Positions 26,795 to 35,823 of a DNA stretch of 64,000 bases are shown piece after piece; positions within the stretch are counted from its first letter, which is position 1, and every line of letters begins with the position of its first letter. The notes beneath the pieces are model-generated. The model did not search any database. It was not told the DNA's origin and saw nothing but the letters and a program-made list of their open reading frames with translations. Made by a program: the position numbers and the translations under genes. The stretch comes from SpSt-333 sp040751955 (GTDB lineage Bacteria > Bacteroidota > Ignavibacteria > UBA10030 > UBA8401), in NCBI GenBank assembly GCA_040751955.1, contig JBFMFY010000001.1:62001-126000 (forward strand). The letters are read 5' to 3'.

Positions 26795-27735
26795 TTCGTT
26801 TTTAATCTCACGATCATCAATGAACCGATGGCGCTGGGGAGAAGAACATTGGCAAGGAACATACACATTGAGGCGTTGAACGCTGCTGCGGCTGAAACGC
26901 CGACCTTTGAAAAGAAAAATATCGAAGCACTTTCCCGGACACCAAGATCACCGATGGATATCGGCAGGATAACCGCTTTGACGAAGTACACTGAAAGCGA
27001 ACAGAGCACGGTATCAAAAAACGAGACAGACTCGAATGCATTGATAAATATGAAGAACTGTACGCCAATGATTGCATACAACATCGCGGTCAATGCAAAA
27101 AGCAGTCTCCCTTGTTGATTGAAGAAGGTCGTTTCTATGATGCCTATCATCGAATAGAGATTGTGTTGTCGTATTTTTTCTGGAATGTATTTTAAAAACT
27201 TTTTCATTGATTGAGGAAACAAAAAGACCGCACAGATCAGCACAAGAATCAGTACGATGGGGAGAACGTATAACAAATTCCAGTACTCAGAAAAATACTT
27301 TGCTGTATATACAGTAAGTGCCGATATCCCCGTAAGGAATGTTAAAGCAAGAATATAAAGTTTATCAATAATCGTTATTCCCACAACGTGACTTTTTCGC
27401 AATTCAGGATGGCTTGCAATGCGCCCTGCAATTTCACCCACCTGCGCCGGAGTGAAAAACCCTGCGGCAAAACCGACAAGGAGTGATGTAACAACTTCGC
27501 TATCTTGAATTTCCTTTGAAAGTAAACGAAGCAGATACCGCCATCTAATAAAATGGATCCCGGTATTCGCAATGACCAGCACAAACCCAAGTATCAACAG
27601 AGGAGTATTTGCCTGCCTAAACGAACGGACTATTTCATCAATCTCGATATAATAAAATAGTGCAACCAGGATCGAGAGAGTAATTGCAAACTTGAGCAGA
27701 AATGAGATGACCGGATGGGAAAAAAATTGTTTCAT
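26788..27735 (-). CDS. Lysylphosphatidylglycerol synthase TM-region/UPF0104 membrane protein (flippase-like)
   Basis: This 315-residue protein has about eight predicted transmembrane helices. Diagnostic pieces are GFAAGFFTPAQVGEIAGR in the second third and ILPISIGDLGVRESASIFFF near the C-terminus, both typical of the UPF0104/LPG_synthase_TM family (the membrane part of MprF, also AglD-linked proteins). Stand-alone members are commonly found next to glycosyltransferases and are thought to flip or help flip a lipid-linked product. The gene lies between two GT2 genes, 0 nt from one and overlapping the other, so it probably handles their product. Confidence 0.87.
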   Translation of the reverse strand: MKQFFSHPVISFLLKFAITLSILVALFYYIEIDEIVRSFRQANTPLLILGFVLVIANTGIHFIRWRYLLRLLSKEIQDSEVVTSLLVGFAAGFFTPAQVGEIAGRIASHPELRKSHVVGITIIDKLYILALTFLTGISALTVYTAKYFSEYWNLLYVLPIVLILVLICAVFLFPQSMKKFLKYIPEKIRQHNLYSMIGIIETTFFNQQGRLLFALTAMLYAIIGVQFFIFINAFESVSFFDTVLCSLSVYFVKAVILPISIGDLGVRESASIFFFSKVGVSAAAAFNASMCMFLANVLLPSAIGSLMIVRLKTKW

Positions 27736-28848
27736 CTATGCTGCAGCGCCTTTCCAGTCATATTTTTTTATAAATCCCATCGGTCCAATAACAATCGTGT
27801 AGCAGATGAGAAGAAGTTCATTCCGGAAGAACTCTGTTACCGTGAACTCTTCATTGAGTATCTTTTTTCCCTGAGCGATAATCACTGCATCGGCATTTAT
27901 TCGAACAAGAAAAAAAATAATGCTCCACAACGGAGTAACAAACAATCCTACAAGGAAAATCAAAAGATGCAGATGGAACAATCCAAGAAGTATTTTCATT
28001 TTTGGATCGTAGTACTTGCTCGCGGAGATATGCCGCGTCCGCTGATTAACAAAAGCTGCAACTGTTGTCGGCGGCACCGTGAGAATATAACTGTCGTAAT
28101 CAGTCATGTATCGCACTTTCCACGATGTTTCTCGGCTGACGAGTTGCAAAAAGAGATCGTCATCGCCGCTCACGGAATGTTTAATCTTTTCGAAACCGCC
28201 GACCTCATCATATACTTTTTTCCTGTACGCAAAATTTCGCCCGGTACACATGTATGGCGTACCATTATTGATTGCCGCTGCGGCGTAGAGTGATCCTTTT
28301 AATTCTTCATACCGCAAAAAGGAAGGGAAGAGTCTGTTCCGATCAGGTAATTGAAATGGAGAATACCCTGCAACGGCACCTACGTCGTCGGTAAATTGCT
28401 CCGATAATTTTTTTAACCACTGTTTCGGCACAACACAATCGGCATCGGTAAAAGCAAGAATGTCAAATCGTGCATTGGCAATCCCCGCGCGAAGTGCGTT
28501 CTTTTTGTGGGGCATGTCGGTTTCGTTTTTCAAGATCGAAATAATTTTGAGATTCGAGAGACGGGCAGTAAACTTTTCGGCAATCAACTTTGTCGAGTCG
28601 GTAGAACGGTCGTCAACAATGATGATCTCGAATTTCTCTTTTGGGTAGTCCAACTGAGAGAAAGAGTCTAACAACCGCGAAATGTTTTTTTCTTCATTCC
28701 TTGCGGCAATGATGATTGAAAAAGAGTGTATCTGGTCTGATTTATTTCCCGGGGTTGATCGTAATCCACGCCATTGCAACAATTGAATGAAAATTACACC
28801 AATCGTAGTGACTGCGAGTATCCAGAAGAAAAGTGTCTCAATAATCAT
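27736..28848 (-). CDS. Glycosyltransferase family 2, membrane anchored
   Basis: I use ATG at 28848, because the longer frame starts with TTG at 28884 and adds a non-helical leader. The 370-residue product has an N-terminal transmembrane helix, the GT-A motifs SFSIIIAARNEEKNI (43-57), IIIVDDRSTD (75-84), TDADC (134-138) and SGDD, and C-terminal helices. The final motif reads QRTRH in place of QxxRW, so processivity is doubtful; it may add single sugars. It is the first gene of the eight-gene envelope operon, and the following flippase-like gene starts where it ends. Confidence 0.87.
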   Translation of the reverse strand: MIIETLFFWILAVTTIGVIFIQLLQWRGLRSTPGNKSDQIHSFSIIIAARNEEKNISRLLDSFSQLDYPKEKFEIIIVDDRSTDSTKLIAEKFTARLSNLKIISILKNETDMPHKKNALRAGIANARFDILAFTDADCVVPKQWLKKLSEQFTDDVGAVAGYSPFQLPDRNRLFPSFLRYEELKGSLYAAAAINNGTPYMCTGRNFAYRKKVYDEVGGFEKIKHSVSGDDDLFLQLVSRETSWKVRYMTDYDSYILTVPPTTVAAFVNQRTRHISASKYYDPKMKILLGLFHLHLLIFLVGLFVTPLWSIIFFLVRINADAVIIAQGKKILNEEFTVTEFFRNELLLICYTIVIGPMGFIKKYDWKGAAA

Positions 28849-28925
28849 TGTGCCCAAAATACGGAAACATTCACTTGCATTCAACGACTGAAAAAGGAGA
28901 GTGCCGTCTTAATTTAGCGGCACAA

Positions 28926-28987
28926 CGTCATGCCGAACTTGTTTCGCATTTGTTTTGGGAAAGATGCTGACATTCGTCAGCATGACG
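28926..28987. repeat. Intergenic imperfect inverted repeat (second family)
   Basis: The outer ends cgtcatgc and gcatgacg pair, each arm being itself a small hairpin: atgctga (28964-28970) / tcagcat (28977-28983) on the right, and a degenerate one around atgccgaacttgtttcgcat on the left. This form recurs between genes in many Bacteroidota genomes. It lies in the divergent gap between the envelope operon and udk. The remaining gap (28849-29088) holds no gene. Confidence 0.6.
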
Positions 28988-29035
28988 AGTGTGTTAACAA
29001 TTAAATTACGACACTACCAAAAGGAGAATTCTGCC

Positions 29036-29064
29036 TTGCTTCTGCATCATCCTTCATCTATATT
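29036..29064 (+). promoter_or_regulatory. Predicted sigma-70-like promoter of udk
   Basis: TTGCTT (29036-29041), 17-bp spacer, TATATT (29059-29064), 24 nt before the ATG. Leader would be short, about 17 nt. Confidence 0.6.
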
Positions 29065-29088
29065 CTATTCGAAATTCTGAAAGTTTTT

Positions 29089-29715
29089 ATGAGACAACTT
29101 GTTATTGGCATAGCCGGCGGAACCGGATCAGGAAAAACATCAGTCACCAACCGCATTCTTGAGCGGCTTCATGCAACGGAAAATGTCGTCGTCATTCAGC
29201 ACGATTCATATTATCGCGACATCTCTGCGTACAAAGGGAAAACACCCGATCAGATAAATTTCGATCATCCCGATTCTCTGGAAACATCCCTTCTTGAAGA
29301 GCACATCAAAGAACTGCGGTGCGGAAAACCGGTTGAGCAGCCGATCTATAATTTTACCACCCATTCGCGGATGAAAGAGACACGGCATCTTGAATCAAAG
29401 CAGATCATTATTGTCGAAGGAATTTTGATCTTCGCTTCAGAGGAGTTGAGGAAACTTTTCGATATTAAAATCTTCATCGACACCGATGCTGATGAGCGGT
29501 TGCTTCGCCGTTTAAAACGGGATATTGTTGAACGGGGAAGGTCAATTGAATCTGTTATGAATCAATATGTCACAACCGTAAAACCGATGCATCTGGAATT
29601 TGTTGAGCCTAGCAAGCGTTATGCTGATATCATCATTCCGCGGGGGAGCGAGAATCTTGTTGGCATTGAAATGGTCGTTGTACGTATTGAGGCGTTGTTG
29701 AATTCGCTAAAATAG
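29089..29715 (+). CDS. udk: Uridine kinase
   Basis: This 208-residue protein matches the usual length of about 210. It phosphorylates uridine (and cytidine) to the monophosphate in pyrimidine salvage, in the cytoplasm. The P-loop is GIAGGTGSGKTSVTNRI (residues 7-23). Further family elements are VVIQHDSYYRD, INFDHPDSLE, IIIVEGILIFAS and the lid Arg region RLLRRLKRDIVERGRS. It has its own predicted promoter and stands between the divergent envelope operon and the M16 peptidase gene. With upp further downstream it gives two separate routes to UMP. Confidence 0.96.
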   Translation: MRQLVIGIAGGTGSGKTSVTNRILERLHATENVVVIQHDSYYRDISAYKGKTPDQINFDHPDSLETSLLEEHIKELRCGKPVEQPIYNFTTHSRMKETRHLESKQIIIVEGILIFASEELRKLFDIKIFIDTDADERLLRRLKRDIVERGRSIESVMNQYVTTVKPMHLEFVEPSKRYADIIIPRGSENLVGIEMVVVRIEALLNSLK

Positions 29716-29825
29716 GCAGTATAATTAAGGTATTTTTACTATAAATTAAATTGTTTTCACTTTTAAGTTTCACGAAAATAATCTATCTTGCTTCCGCATA
29801 AATTTTGACATTTGAACCTTTTGAG

Positions 29826-31106
29826 ATGGCATACAGAACAAAAACCAACCTCGCACAAACGGTAGCAAACACGTCATACAAAAAAACGACGCTCTCCAAC
29901 GGCATTCGTGTAATCAGTGAAGAAATTCCCACGGTAAAATCGGCTTCCATCGGTATTTGGATCAACACCGGTTCGAGAAATGAATCGCAGGAGACCAATG
30001 GCATCTCCCATTTCATCGAGCACATGATGTTTAAAGGGACGAAGAAGAGAAATTACCTGCAGATCGCACAAAGCCTTGAATCGGTCGGCGGTTACATGAA
30101 TGCGTTTACGACAAAAGAGCACACCTGTTATTATGCCCGTGTGCTTGATGAATACGTCGAGCACGCAGTGGATGTCCTGGGAGATATGGTGCAAAATTCG
30201 ATCTTTCCTATTAAGGAGATGGAGAAAGAGAAAACAGTGGTTCTGGAAGAGATTAAGCGATCGGAAGATGATCCTGATGATGTAGTACATGAATATTTTG
30301 AGAAGCATCTTTTTGGCGAACATCCTTTTGGCCGTGCTATCATCGGGACGGCAGAAAATATTATTCGGTTTTCGCAGAATGATCTGTTCGCATACACGAA
30401 AAGATTTTATACGAATGAGAACATCATTCTTACTGCCGCTGGAAATTTGAAACATGAACAGTTGGTCCGGTTGGCGGAAAAATATTTGACTGCAAAACGA
30501 AAATCGTCCGAACGTCCGGCAGCATTCTCACCGTCAAAGCAAAAACAATTCTTAAAAGAATACACAAAACCGATCCAACAGGCGCATCTCTGCACCGGAA
30601 CCCTGGCATTCGATATTCATCACAAACTCCGCTATCCGGGTTTGGTGATGAACTCCGTTCTTGGCGATGGAATGAGCTCCCGCTTGTTTCAACAGATCAG
30701 AGAAAAACACGGACTCGCATATTCTGTCTATTCATTCCTTTCAATGATGAACGAAGCCGGCGCTTTTGGGATCTATGTTGGCACAGACAAAAAGATGGTA
30801 AAGAACGCATTGGAGCTGTCGTACAAGGAACTCGAAAAGATCAAATCGACTCCGTTGAAGAAATCGGAGTTGCAGCGGGCAAAAGCGCAGTTGAAAGGGA
30901 GCATGTTGATGAGTCTAGAAAGTACATCCAACAGGATGATGCGGCTCGGCAGCGGTGAATTATATTTTGGCGAATATAAGACGCTTGATTCCATTGTAAA
31001 GAGTATTGACGCTGTGACGGCAGAAGATGTTCAGAAAGTGGCAAATCAATTATTTGAGATCGATAAGTTTACTACGGTAGTGTTATCGCCGGAAGTGAAG
31101 AATTAA
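29826..31106 (+). CDS. M16 family zinc peptidase (processing-peptidase/insulinase type)
   Basis: ATG at 29826 is preferred to an upstream in-frame TTG. The 426-residue product starts the M16 fold at TLSNGIRVISEEIPTVKSAS. The inverted zinc motif is HFIEH (in SHFIEHMMFKGTKKR), with the third ligand Glu in the KTVVLEEIKRSEDDPDD region. The C-terminal half-domain has the R/Y-containing SSRLFQQIREKHGLAYSVYS. Single-domain proteins of this length (PqqL/YmxG/MPP-like) work as dimers; bacterial substrates are mostly unknown. No signal peptide is seen, so it is probably cytoplasmic. Confidence 0.93.
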   Translation: MAYRTKTNLAQTVANTSYKKTTLSNGIRVISEEIPTVKSASIGIWINTGSRNESQETNGISHFIEHMMFKGTKKRNYLQIAQSLESVGGYMNAFTTKEHTCYYARVLDEYVEHAVDVLGDMVQNSIFPIKEMEKEKTVVLEEIKRSEDDPDDVVHEYFEKHLFGEHPFGRAIIGTAENIIRFSQNDLFAYTKRFYTNENIILTAAGNLKHEQLVRLAEKYLTAKRKSSERPAAFSPSKQKQFLKEYTKPIQQAHLCTGTLAFDIHHKLRYPGLVMNSVLGDGMSSRLFQQIREKHGLAYSVYSFLSMMNEAGAFGIYVGTDKKMVKNALELSYKELEKIKSTPLKKSELQRAKAQLKGSMLMSLESTSNRMMRLGSGELYFGEYKTLDSIVKSIDAVTAEDVQKVANQLFEIDKFTTVVLSPEVKN

Positions 31107-31165
31107 TTCTAAATGACGATACAGAAGACTGTATCTCTTAAAAAATAAACCAGTGAGATGATATC

Positions 31166-32281
31166 ATGATTATCGGAGTACCAAAAGAAATTAAAACAAA
31201 CGAGAATCGCGTCGGGCTTGTTCCGGTCGGCGTGGAAACATTACGACAGTTCGGGCATACCGTTATTGTTGAAACCAAAGCAGGCGTCGGCAGCGGATTT
31301 GATGATGCAGCATATATTGAAGCGGGCGCAAAGATTGCAAAGAATGCAAAGGAAGTGTACCACAAAGCGGATATGATTGTGAAAGTGAAAGAACCGATCA
31401 AACAGGAGTACCATTCCATCCGCCGCGATCAGATCGTCTTCACTTACTTTCATTTCGCAGCGAGCAAAGAATTGACCGTTGCCATGATGAAATCGCAGGC
31501 GGTTTGTATTGCGTATGAGACTGTTCAAAAGACCGACGGTTCTCTTCCGCTTCTCATCCCGATGAGTGAAGTTGCCGGACGTATGGCTCCCCAAGAAGGA
31601 GCAAAATATCTCGAACGAACAATGGGTGGACGGGGCATTCTCCTTGGTGGCGTGCCGGGAGTTGAACCTGCAAATGTTGTTGTCATCGGCGGCGGCATTG
31701 TTGGCACGAATGCAGCAAAAATTGCTGCAGGGTTAGGAGCAAAAGTGACGATCATGGATAATAATCTGTACCGCCTGCGTCAACTTGACGATATTATGCC
31801 GAAGAACGTGATTACAATGATGAGCAATCCGTACAATATCCGCAAAGTGATACAGACCGCAGACCTTGTCATTGGTGCAGTTCTTATTCCCGGAGCAAAA
31901 GCTCCTAAACTGGTGAAGAAAGAAATGTTGAAAACAATGAAACCGGGTTCGGTGATTGTTGATGTTGCGGTCGATCAGGGGGGCTGCATTGAAACATGCA
32001 AGCCGACTACACATGAAAATCCGACCTTCGTTGTCGATAATGTGATCCATTACTGCGTCGCAAATATGCCAGGCGCCGTTCCTTTTACATCGACGATCGC
32101 ATTGACGAACGCTACGCTCCCGTACGCAGTTGAACTGGCGAACAAAGGATGGGAGAAAGCGGTGCAGACAAACGCCGAACTCAAATACGGACTGAACATG
32201 GTGGATGGCTTGATCACCTATAAAGGTGTTGCCGATGCATTTCACATGAAGCACACTTCGGTCGATACCATCCTTCGATAA
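31166..32281 (+). CDS. ald: Alanine dehydrogenase
   Basis: This 371-residue protein is the family's standard length. It interconverts L-alanine and pyruvate plus ammonia with NAD(H). Motifs: IGVPKEIKTNENRVGLVPVG at the N-terminus (substrate Arg), MIVKVKEPI (catalytic Lys), VFTYFHFAAS (catalytic His), the AlaDH signature around PEEGAKYLE-like PQEGAKYLE, and the NAD fold VVVIGGGIVGTNAAKIAAGL. Close by, three complex I genes and lactate dehydrogenase follow, so NADH- and pyruvate-linked functions are grouped. Downstream lies a strong palindrome with a T-run. Confidence 0.97.
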   Translation: MIIGVPKEIKTNENRVGLVPVGVETLRQFGHTVIVETKAGVGSGFDDAAYIEAGAKIAKNAKEVYHKADMIVKVKEPIKQEYHSIRRDQIVFTYFHFAASKELTVAMMKSQAVCIAYETVQKTDGSLPLLIPMSEVAGRMAPQEGAKYLERTMGGRGILLGGVPGVEPANVVVIGGGIVGTNAAKIAAGLGAKVTIMDNNLYRLRQLDDIMPKNVITMMSNPYNIRKVIQTADLVIGAVLIPGAKAPKLVKKEMLKTMKPGSVIVDVAVDQGGCIETCKPTTHENPTFVVDNVIHYCVANMPGAVPFTSTIALTNATLPYAVELANKGWEKAVQTNAELKYGLNMVDGLITYKGVADAFHMKHTSVDTILR

Positions 32282-32287
32282 TATATC

Positions 32288-32325
32288 GTCTTGCGGAGGC
32301 GCACCTCCGCAAGACAACATTTTTT
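32288..32325 (+). terminator. Palindromic hairpin, probable terminator after ald
   Basis: Perfect 12-bp stem gtcttgcggagg (32288-32299) / cctccgcaagac (32304-32315), loop cgca, then acaac and a run of six T. The T-run is 4-5 nt away from the stem, so termination efficiency is uncertain. It resembles other intergenic palindromes in the window. Confidence 0.65.
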
Positions 32326-32427
32326 CCGCTTCTCACGTAACTTTCCTCTTTCAAACCTGAACTTTTTTTTATACATTTATTAAGTTTTTATTGTATTGTT
32401 CAGATCAGAATTAAATCTACGCTGCAC

Positions 32428-34101
32428 ATGCCGAACGTAAAAGTAACAATCGACGGAACCCAGCTCGAGGTCGACAACAAGAAGACGATCATTGAAGCGG
32501 CACGGGAAAACGGAATCTCCATCCCTCATTTTTGCTGGCACGAAAAACTGACTCCCGCAGGTAACTGCCGTATCTGTTTAGTGGAAGTGGAGAAGATGCC
32601 GAAACTTGCGATCGCCTGTATGACGCAGGTTGCAGAGGGAATGGTCGTGAATACAAAGAACGACCGTGTGATCAACGCACGCGAAGCGGTAATGGAATTC
32701 ATCCTGATCAATCATCCGCTCGATTGCCCCATCTGCGACGAAGCAGGGGAATGCAAACTTCAAGATTATGCCTACAAGTACAGTTCCGGATTCAGCAGAT
32801 TTTTTGAAGATAAAGTCCACAAGCCGAAACGGGTCGAAGTCGGTCCCCGCGTCATGCTCGATACCGAGCGTTGCATAATGTGTTCACGCTGTATTCGGTT
32901 CTGCGACGAGATCGCCGGTGTGCATCAATTGGAATTTACGCAACGAGGTGATCGTGTGGAGTTGACCACGTTTCCCGGTCAGCAACTCGACAATCCGTAT
33001 TCGATGAATGTTGTTGACATCTGTCCAGTTGGTGCATTGACCAACAAAGATTTTCGTTTTAAATCCCGTGTGTGGGAAATGTCCTTCACCGATTCGGTCT
33101 GTACCGGCTGTGCACGCGGCTGCAATATTGAAATCGGAGTCCGCAACAACGAAATTCTCCGCTTAACTCCGCGTAAGAATGACAACGTGAATAGTGTGTG
33201 GATGTGTGACCACGGAAGGATGGATACTTGGAAACACGTGAACGACGAATCGAGGATTAAGTCACCGATGGTGCGGAAAGATGGACAACTGGTAGAGGTT
33301 GGCTGGGACGAAGCAATAGCGAAGGTTGCATCGGAGTTGAAATCATTCAACGCATCTCAAGTAGCCGTTCTCGGTTCCGCCTTTGCGACAAACGAAGACA
33401 ATTACCTCCTTGCAAAATTTGCTAAAGAAGTTCTCGGCACACGGAACATCGATTTTGTCCGGCATTATTCTGGTACAGATGACAACGTGCTCATCCGTGC
33501 CGATAAAACGCCGAATGCTGCAGGCGCCGAAGCGGTTGGTGTCTCTCCTCATGACGGCGGATTGCATTTCGAGCAGATGATCGCCGCGATTAAAGAAGGA
33601 AAGATAAAAGCGCTTTACGCACTTGAGGATGACATCGCACGATATCCCGGTTTTGAAGAAGTATTATCCAAATTGGAATTTTTTGCGGTTCATGCGACGA
33701 ACAATTCCAAAACAACCCAACTTGCCGATGTTGTTCTTGCGGCTTCAACATATGCCGAAAAGAACGGGACGTGGACCAACTTCCAGCACCGTGTTCAGCG
33801 AATCCGCCCTGCGGTGACCACATTGGAGCAAGACCGCGCATTGGACAATTTTGAAATGAGCCGTTGGGATAAATTTGCAGCGCACAATGATAAATGGGGA
33901 AAAGGTCCGCGGAGAGATGCCCGTCCATCCTGGAAGATCGTGACAGGCGTCGCGAATGCAATGGGAACAAAATTTAAATTCACCAAAGTGGAAGATGTCT
34001 TCAACGAACTGAGCCACAAAGTTGAAGGATTCAAAGGGCTCTCATATTTGAAGGTTGGTAAGCACGGAGCGCCAATGGAAGAATCAAAAGTCACTGCATA
34101 A
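32428..34101 (+). CDS. nuoG: NADH-quinone oxidoreductase subunit G (complex I)
   Basis: This 557-residue protein is an iron-sulfur subunit of the peripheral arm. N-terminal [2Fe-2S] ligands lie in HFCWHEK, GNCRICLVE and IACMTQ; the His-Cys cluster is HPLDCPICDEAGECK; the next is CIMCSRCIRFCDE with DICPVGAL; and a fourth set CTGCARGCNIE plus MCDHGR matches the extra N7-type or Mo-enzyme-type cluster. The molybdopterin-type domain is cut short compared with E. coli NuoG (about 900 residues). It transfers electrons from the NADH module towards quinone. The nuoH and nuoI genes follow at once, but no other subunit gene is here. Confidence 0.92.
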   Translation: MPNVKVTIDGTQLEVDNKKTIIEAARENGISIPHFCWHEKLTPAGNCRICLVEVEKMPKLAIACMTQVAEGMVVNTKNDRVINAREAVMEFILINHPLDCPICDEAGECKLQDYAYKYSSGFSRFFEDKVHKPKRVEVGPRVMLDTERCIMCSRCIRFCDEIAGVHQLEFTQRGDRVELTTFPGQQLDNPYSMNVVDICPVGALTNKDFRFKSRVWEMSFTDSVCTGCARGCNIEIGVRNNEILRLTPRKNDNVNSVWMCDHGRMDTWKHVNDESRIKSPMVRKDGQLVEVGWDEAIAKVASELKSFNASQVAVLGSAFATNEDNYLLAKFAKEVLGTRNIDFVRHYSGTDDNVLIRADKTPNAAGAEAVGVSPHDGGLHFEQMIAAIKEGKIKALYALEDDIARYPGFEEVLSKLEFFAVHATNNSKTTQLADVVLAASTYAEKNGTWTNFQHRVQRIRPAVTTLEQDRALDNFEMSRWDKFAAHNDKWGKGPRRDARPSWKIVTGVANAMGTKFKFTKVEDVFNELSHKVEGFKGLSYLKVGKHGAPMEESKVTA

Positions 34102-34114
34102 CACTGATGGCACT

Positions 34115-35176
34115 ATGGAATCGATCGATATCATCGAAGCGTTAATCAAAATCCTTATCGTTATTTTCGGCATACTCTTGCCATGTGTAACGTACCTCGG
34201 GGTGCAGCTTGAGCGGAAGCTGAGTGCGTACATTCAAAACCGCATTGGTCCGAACCGCGTCGGTCCGTTTGGATTGCTGCAGCCCCTTGCAGACATTCCA
34301 AAGTTATTCATGAAAGAAGATGTCGTTCCGGCGAATGCGAACAAGTTCATTCATTCGCTCGGACCTCTGATTTCCTTATCCATTGCCTTTTCGACCTTTG
34401 CCGTCATTCCATTTGGGAATGTGCTGCCGATCGTGATTGATGGTGTAACGCACAATATCAAATTGCAGATCGCCGATGTAAATATCGGCGTATTATATAT
34501 CCTTGCACTCTCGTCGCTTGCAGTGTACGGAATTACGCTCAGCGGCTGGTCGTCAAACAACAAGTATTCGCTTCTCGGCGGTATCCGTTCTTCCGCACAG
34601 ATGATCAGTTATGAACTCTCGATGGGCTTATCGATCATCGGAGTAGTGATGGTGAATAACACACTGCAGTTGGATGACATCGTGGTTGCACAGGGAGGAT
34701 ATTTCTTCGATATCATCCCGAAATGGAACGTGTTCGTTCAGCCGATAGGTTTTATTACATTTTTTGTTGCGATGTTTGCCGAAACAAACCGTCTGCCGTT
34801 CGATCTGCCGGAAGCAGAACCGGAACTTGTTGCCGGATACCATACGGAATATTCCGGCATGAAATTCGGAATGTTCATGTTGTCGGAGTATCTTGCCATG
34901 TTTATGGCAGCAAGCATGATCACAACATTGTACTTCGGCGGCTGGCAGGCGCCGTACATCGAACGGTTCGATCTCTCACCGTTGTTTGTTAGTCTCTCGC
35001 AGCTTGGCGCATTCTTTACAAAGTTTGCTCTCATTGTCGTTTTCTTTATGATTGTCCGATGGTCAATGCCGCGGTTCCGGTACGACCAGTTGATGAATCT
35101 TGGATGGAAAGTGATGCTTCCTCTTTCGTTGTTGAATATTGCGATCACGGGTTTCTTCATACTATATTTTTCGTAA
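34115..35176 (+). CDS. nuoH: NADH-quinone oxidoreductase subunit H (complex I)
   Basis: The start at 34115, 13 nt after nuoG, is chosen because MESIDIIEALIKIL begins the first membrane helix; the open frame to 34055 lies inside nuoG. The 353-residue protein has about eight transmembrane helices. Hallmarks: LERKLSAYIQNRIGPNRVGP in the first cytoplasmic loop and NRLPFDLPEAEPELVAGYHT, followed by EYSGMKFGMF. These Glu-rich loops form the quinone channel at the junction of the two arms. It joins nuoG and nuoI in one transcript. Confidence 0.96.
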   Translation: MESIDIIEALIKILIVIFGILLPCVTYLGVQLERKLSAYIQNRIGPNRVGPFGLLQPLADIPKLFMKEDVVPANANKFIHSLGPLISLSIAFSTFAVIPFGNVLPIVIDGVTHNIKLQIADVNIGVLYILALSSLAVYGITLSGWSSNNKYSLLGGIRSSAQMISYELSMGLSIIGVVMVNNTLQLDDIVVAQGGYFFDIIPKWNVFVQPIGFITFFVAMFAETNRLPFDLPEAEPELVAGYHTEYSGMKFGMFMLSEYLAMFMAASMITTLYFGGWQAPYIERFDLSPLFVSLSQLGAFFTKFALIVVFFMIVRWSMPRFRYDQLMNLGWKVMLPLSLLNIAITGFFILYFS

Positions 35177-35182
35177 TGGCGC

Positions 35183-35701
35183 ATGCAGTCTATGAATAAA
35201 CATCTGGAAAAAAACGAAGTCATTCGTCTCAAAGACCTGAAGTGGAATCAGAAGATGTACATTCCGGAGATCTTCAAAGGAATGTGGAGCGCCGTCAAAC
35301 AGATCTTTAAGCCGAAATTCACGTACCAATACCCGGAAGTGAAGTTTGAGCCTGCATCATCATTCAGAGGACGCCCCGTATTGGTGCATGAGAATGGTGT
35401 GGAGCGGTGTGTTGCGTGCGGATTGTGCAGCCGCGTCTGTCCCGCGCTTGCCATTCAGGTGCAGGCGGCGGAGACGGAGCTCGACAAAGAACGGTATCCC
35501 GAACTCTTTGAAATCAACATGACGCGCTGCATCTTCTGCGGGTTCTGCGAAGAGGTTTGTCCCGAAGAGGCGATCATTATGAGCAATGAGTATGAACTTG
35601 CCTTCTCAAGTCAGCAAGAATCTATTTTTGGAAAGGATAAATTGCTCAAGTCGGTCGAGGAAATGAAACCGCGTCTCGATTTTTTGCGTGCGCATAGATA
35701 A
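35183..35701 (+). CDS. nuoI: NADH-quinone oxidoreductase subunit I (complex I)
   Basis: This 172-residue subunit carries two [4Fe-4S] clusters (N6a/N6b) that lead electrons towards the quinone site. The two motifs are CVACGLCSRVCP and CIFCGFCEEVCP, each CxxCxxCxxxCP, separated by the usual spacing. Length is normal for NuoI. It begins 6 nt after nuoH. No nuoJ-N follows; lactate dehydrogenase comes instead after 122 nt. Confidence 0.96.
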   Translation: MQSMNKHLEKNEVIRLKDLKWNQKMYIPEIFKGMWSAVKQIFKPKFTYQYPEVKFEPASSFRGRPVLVHENGVERCVACGLCSRVCPALAIQVQAAETELDKERYPELFEINMTRCIFCGFCEEVCPEEAIIMSNEYELAFSSQQESIFGKDKLLKSVEEMKPRLDFLRAHR

Positions 35702-35823
35702 TTGAGAGAATAAAATTTTCATTTTTCCCCTTGCGTTGAATAAGAAATTGTTCAGCGCATTTTTCTTTTAAAGAAATAGATTTTCCACATCAATGAGATT
35801 TGAAAAAATCTGAAAGAAAAACT

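Noticed and set aside
28849..29088. Search for a tRNA or small RNA gene in the divergent gap
   Set aside because: No cloverleaf and no conserved tRNA blocks; the structure is an inverted repeat plus a promoter.
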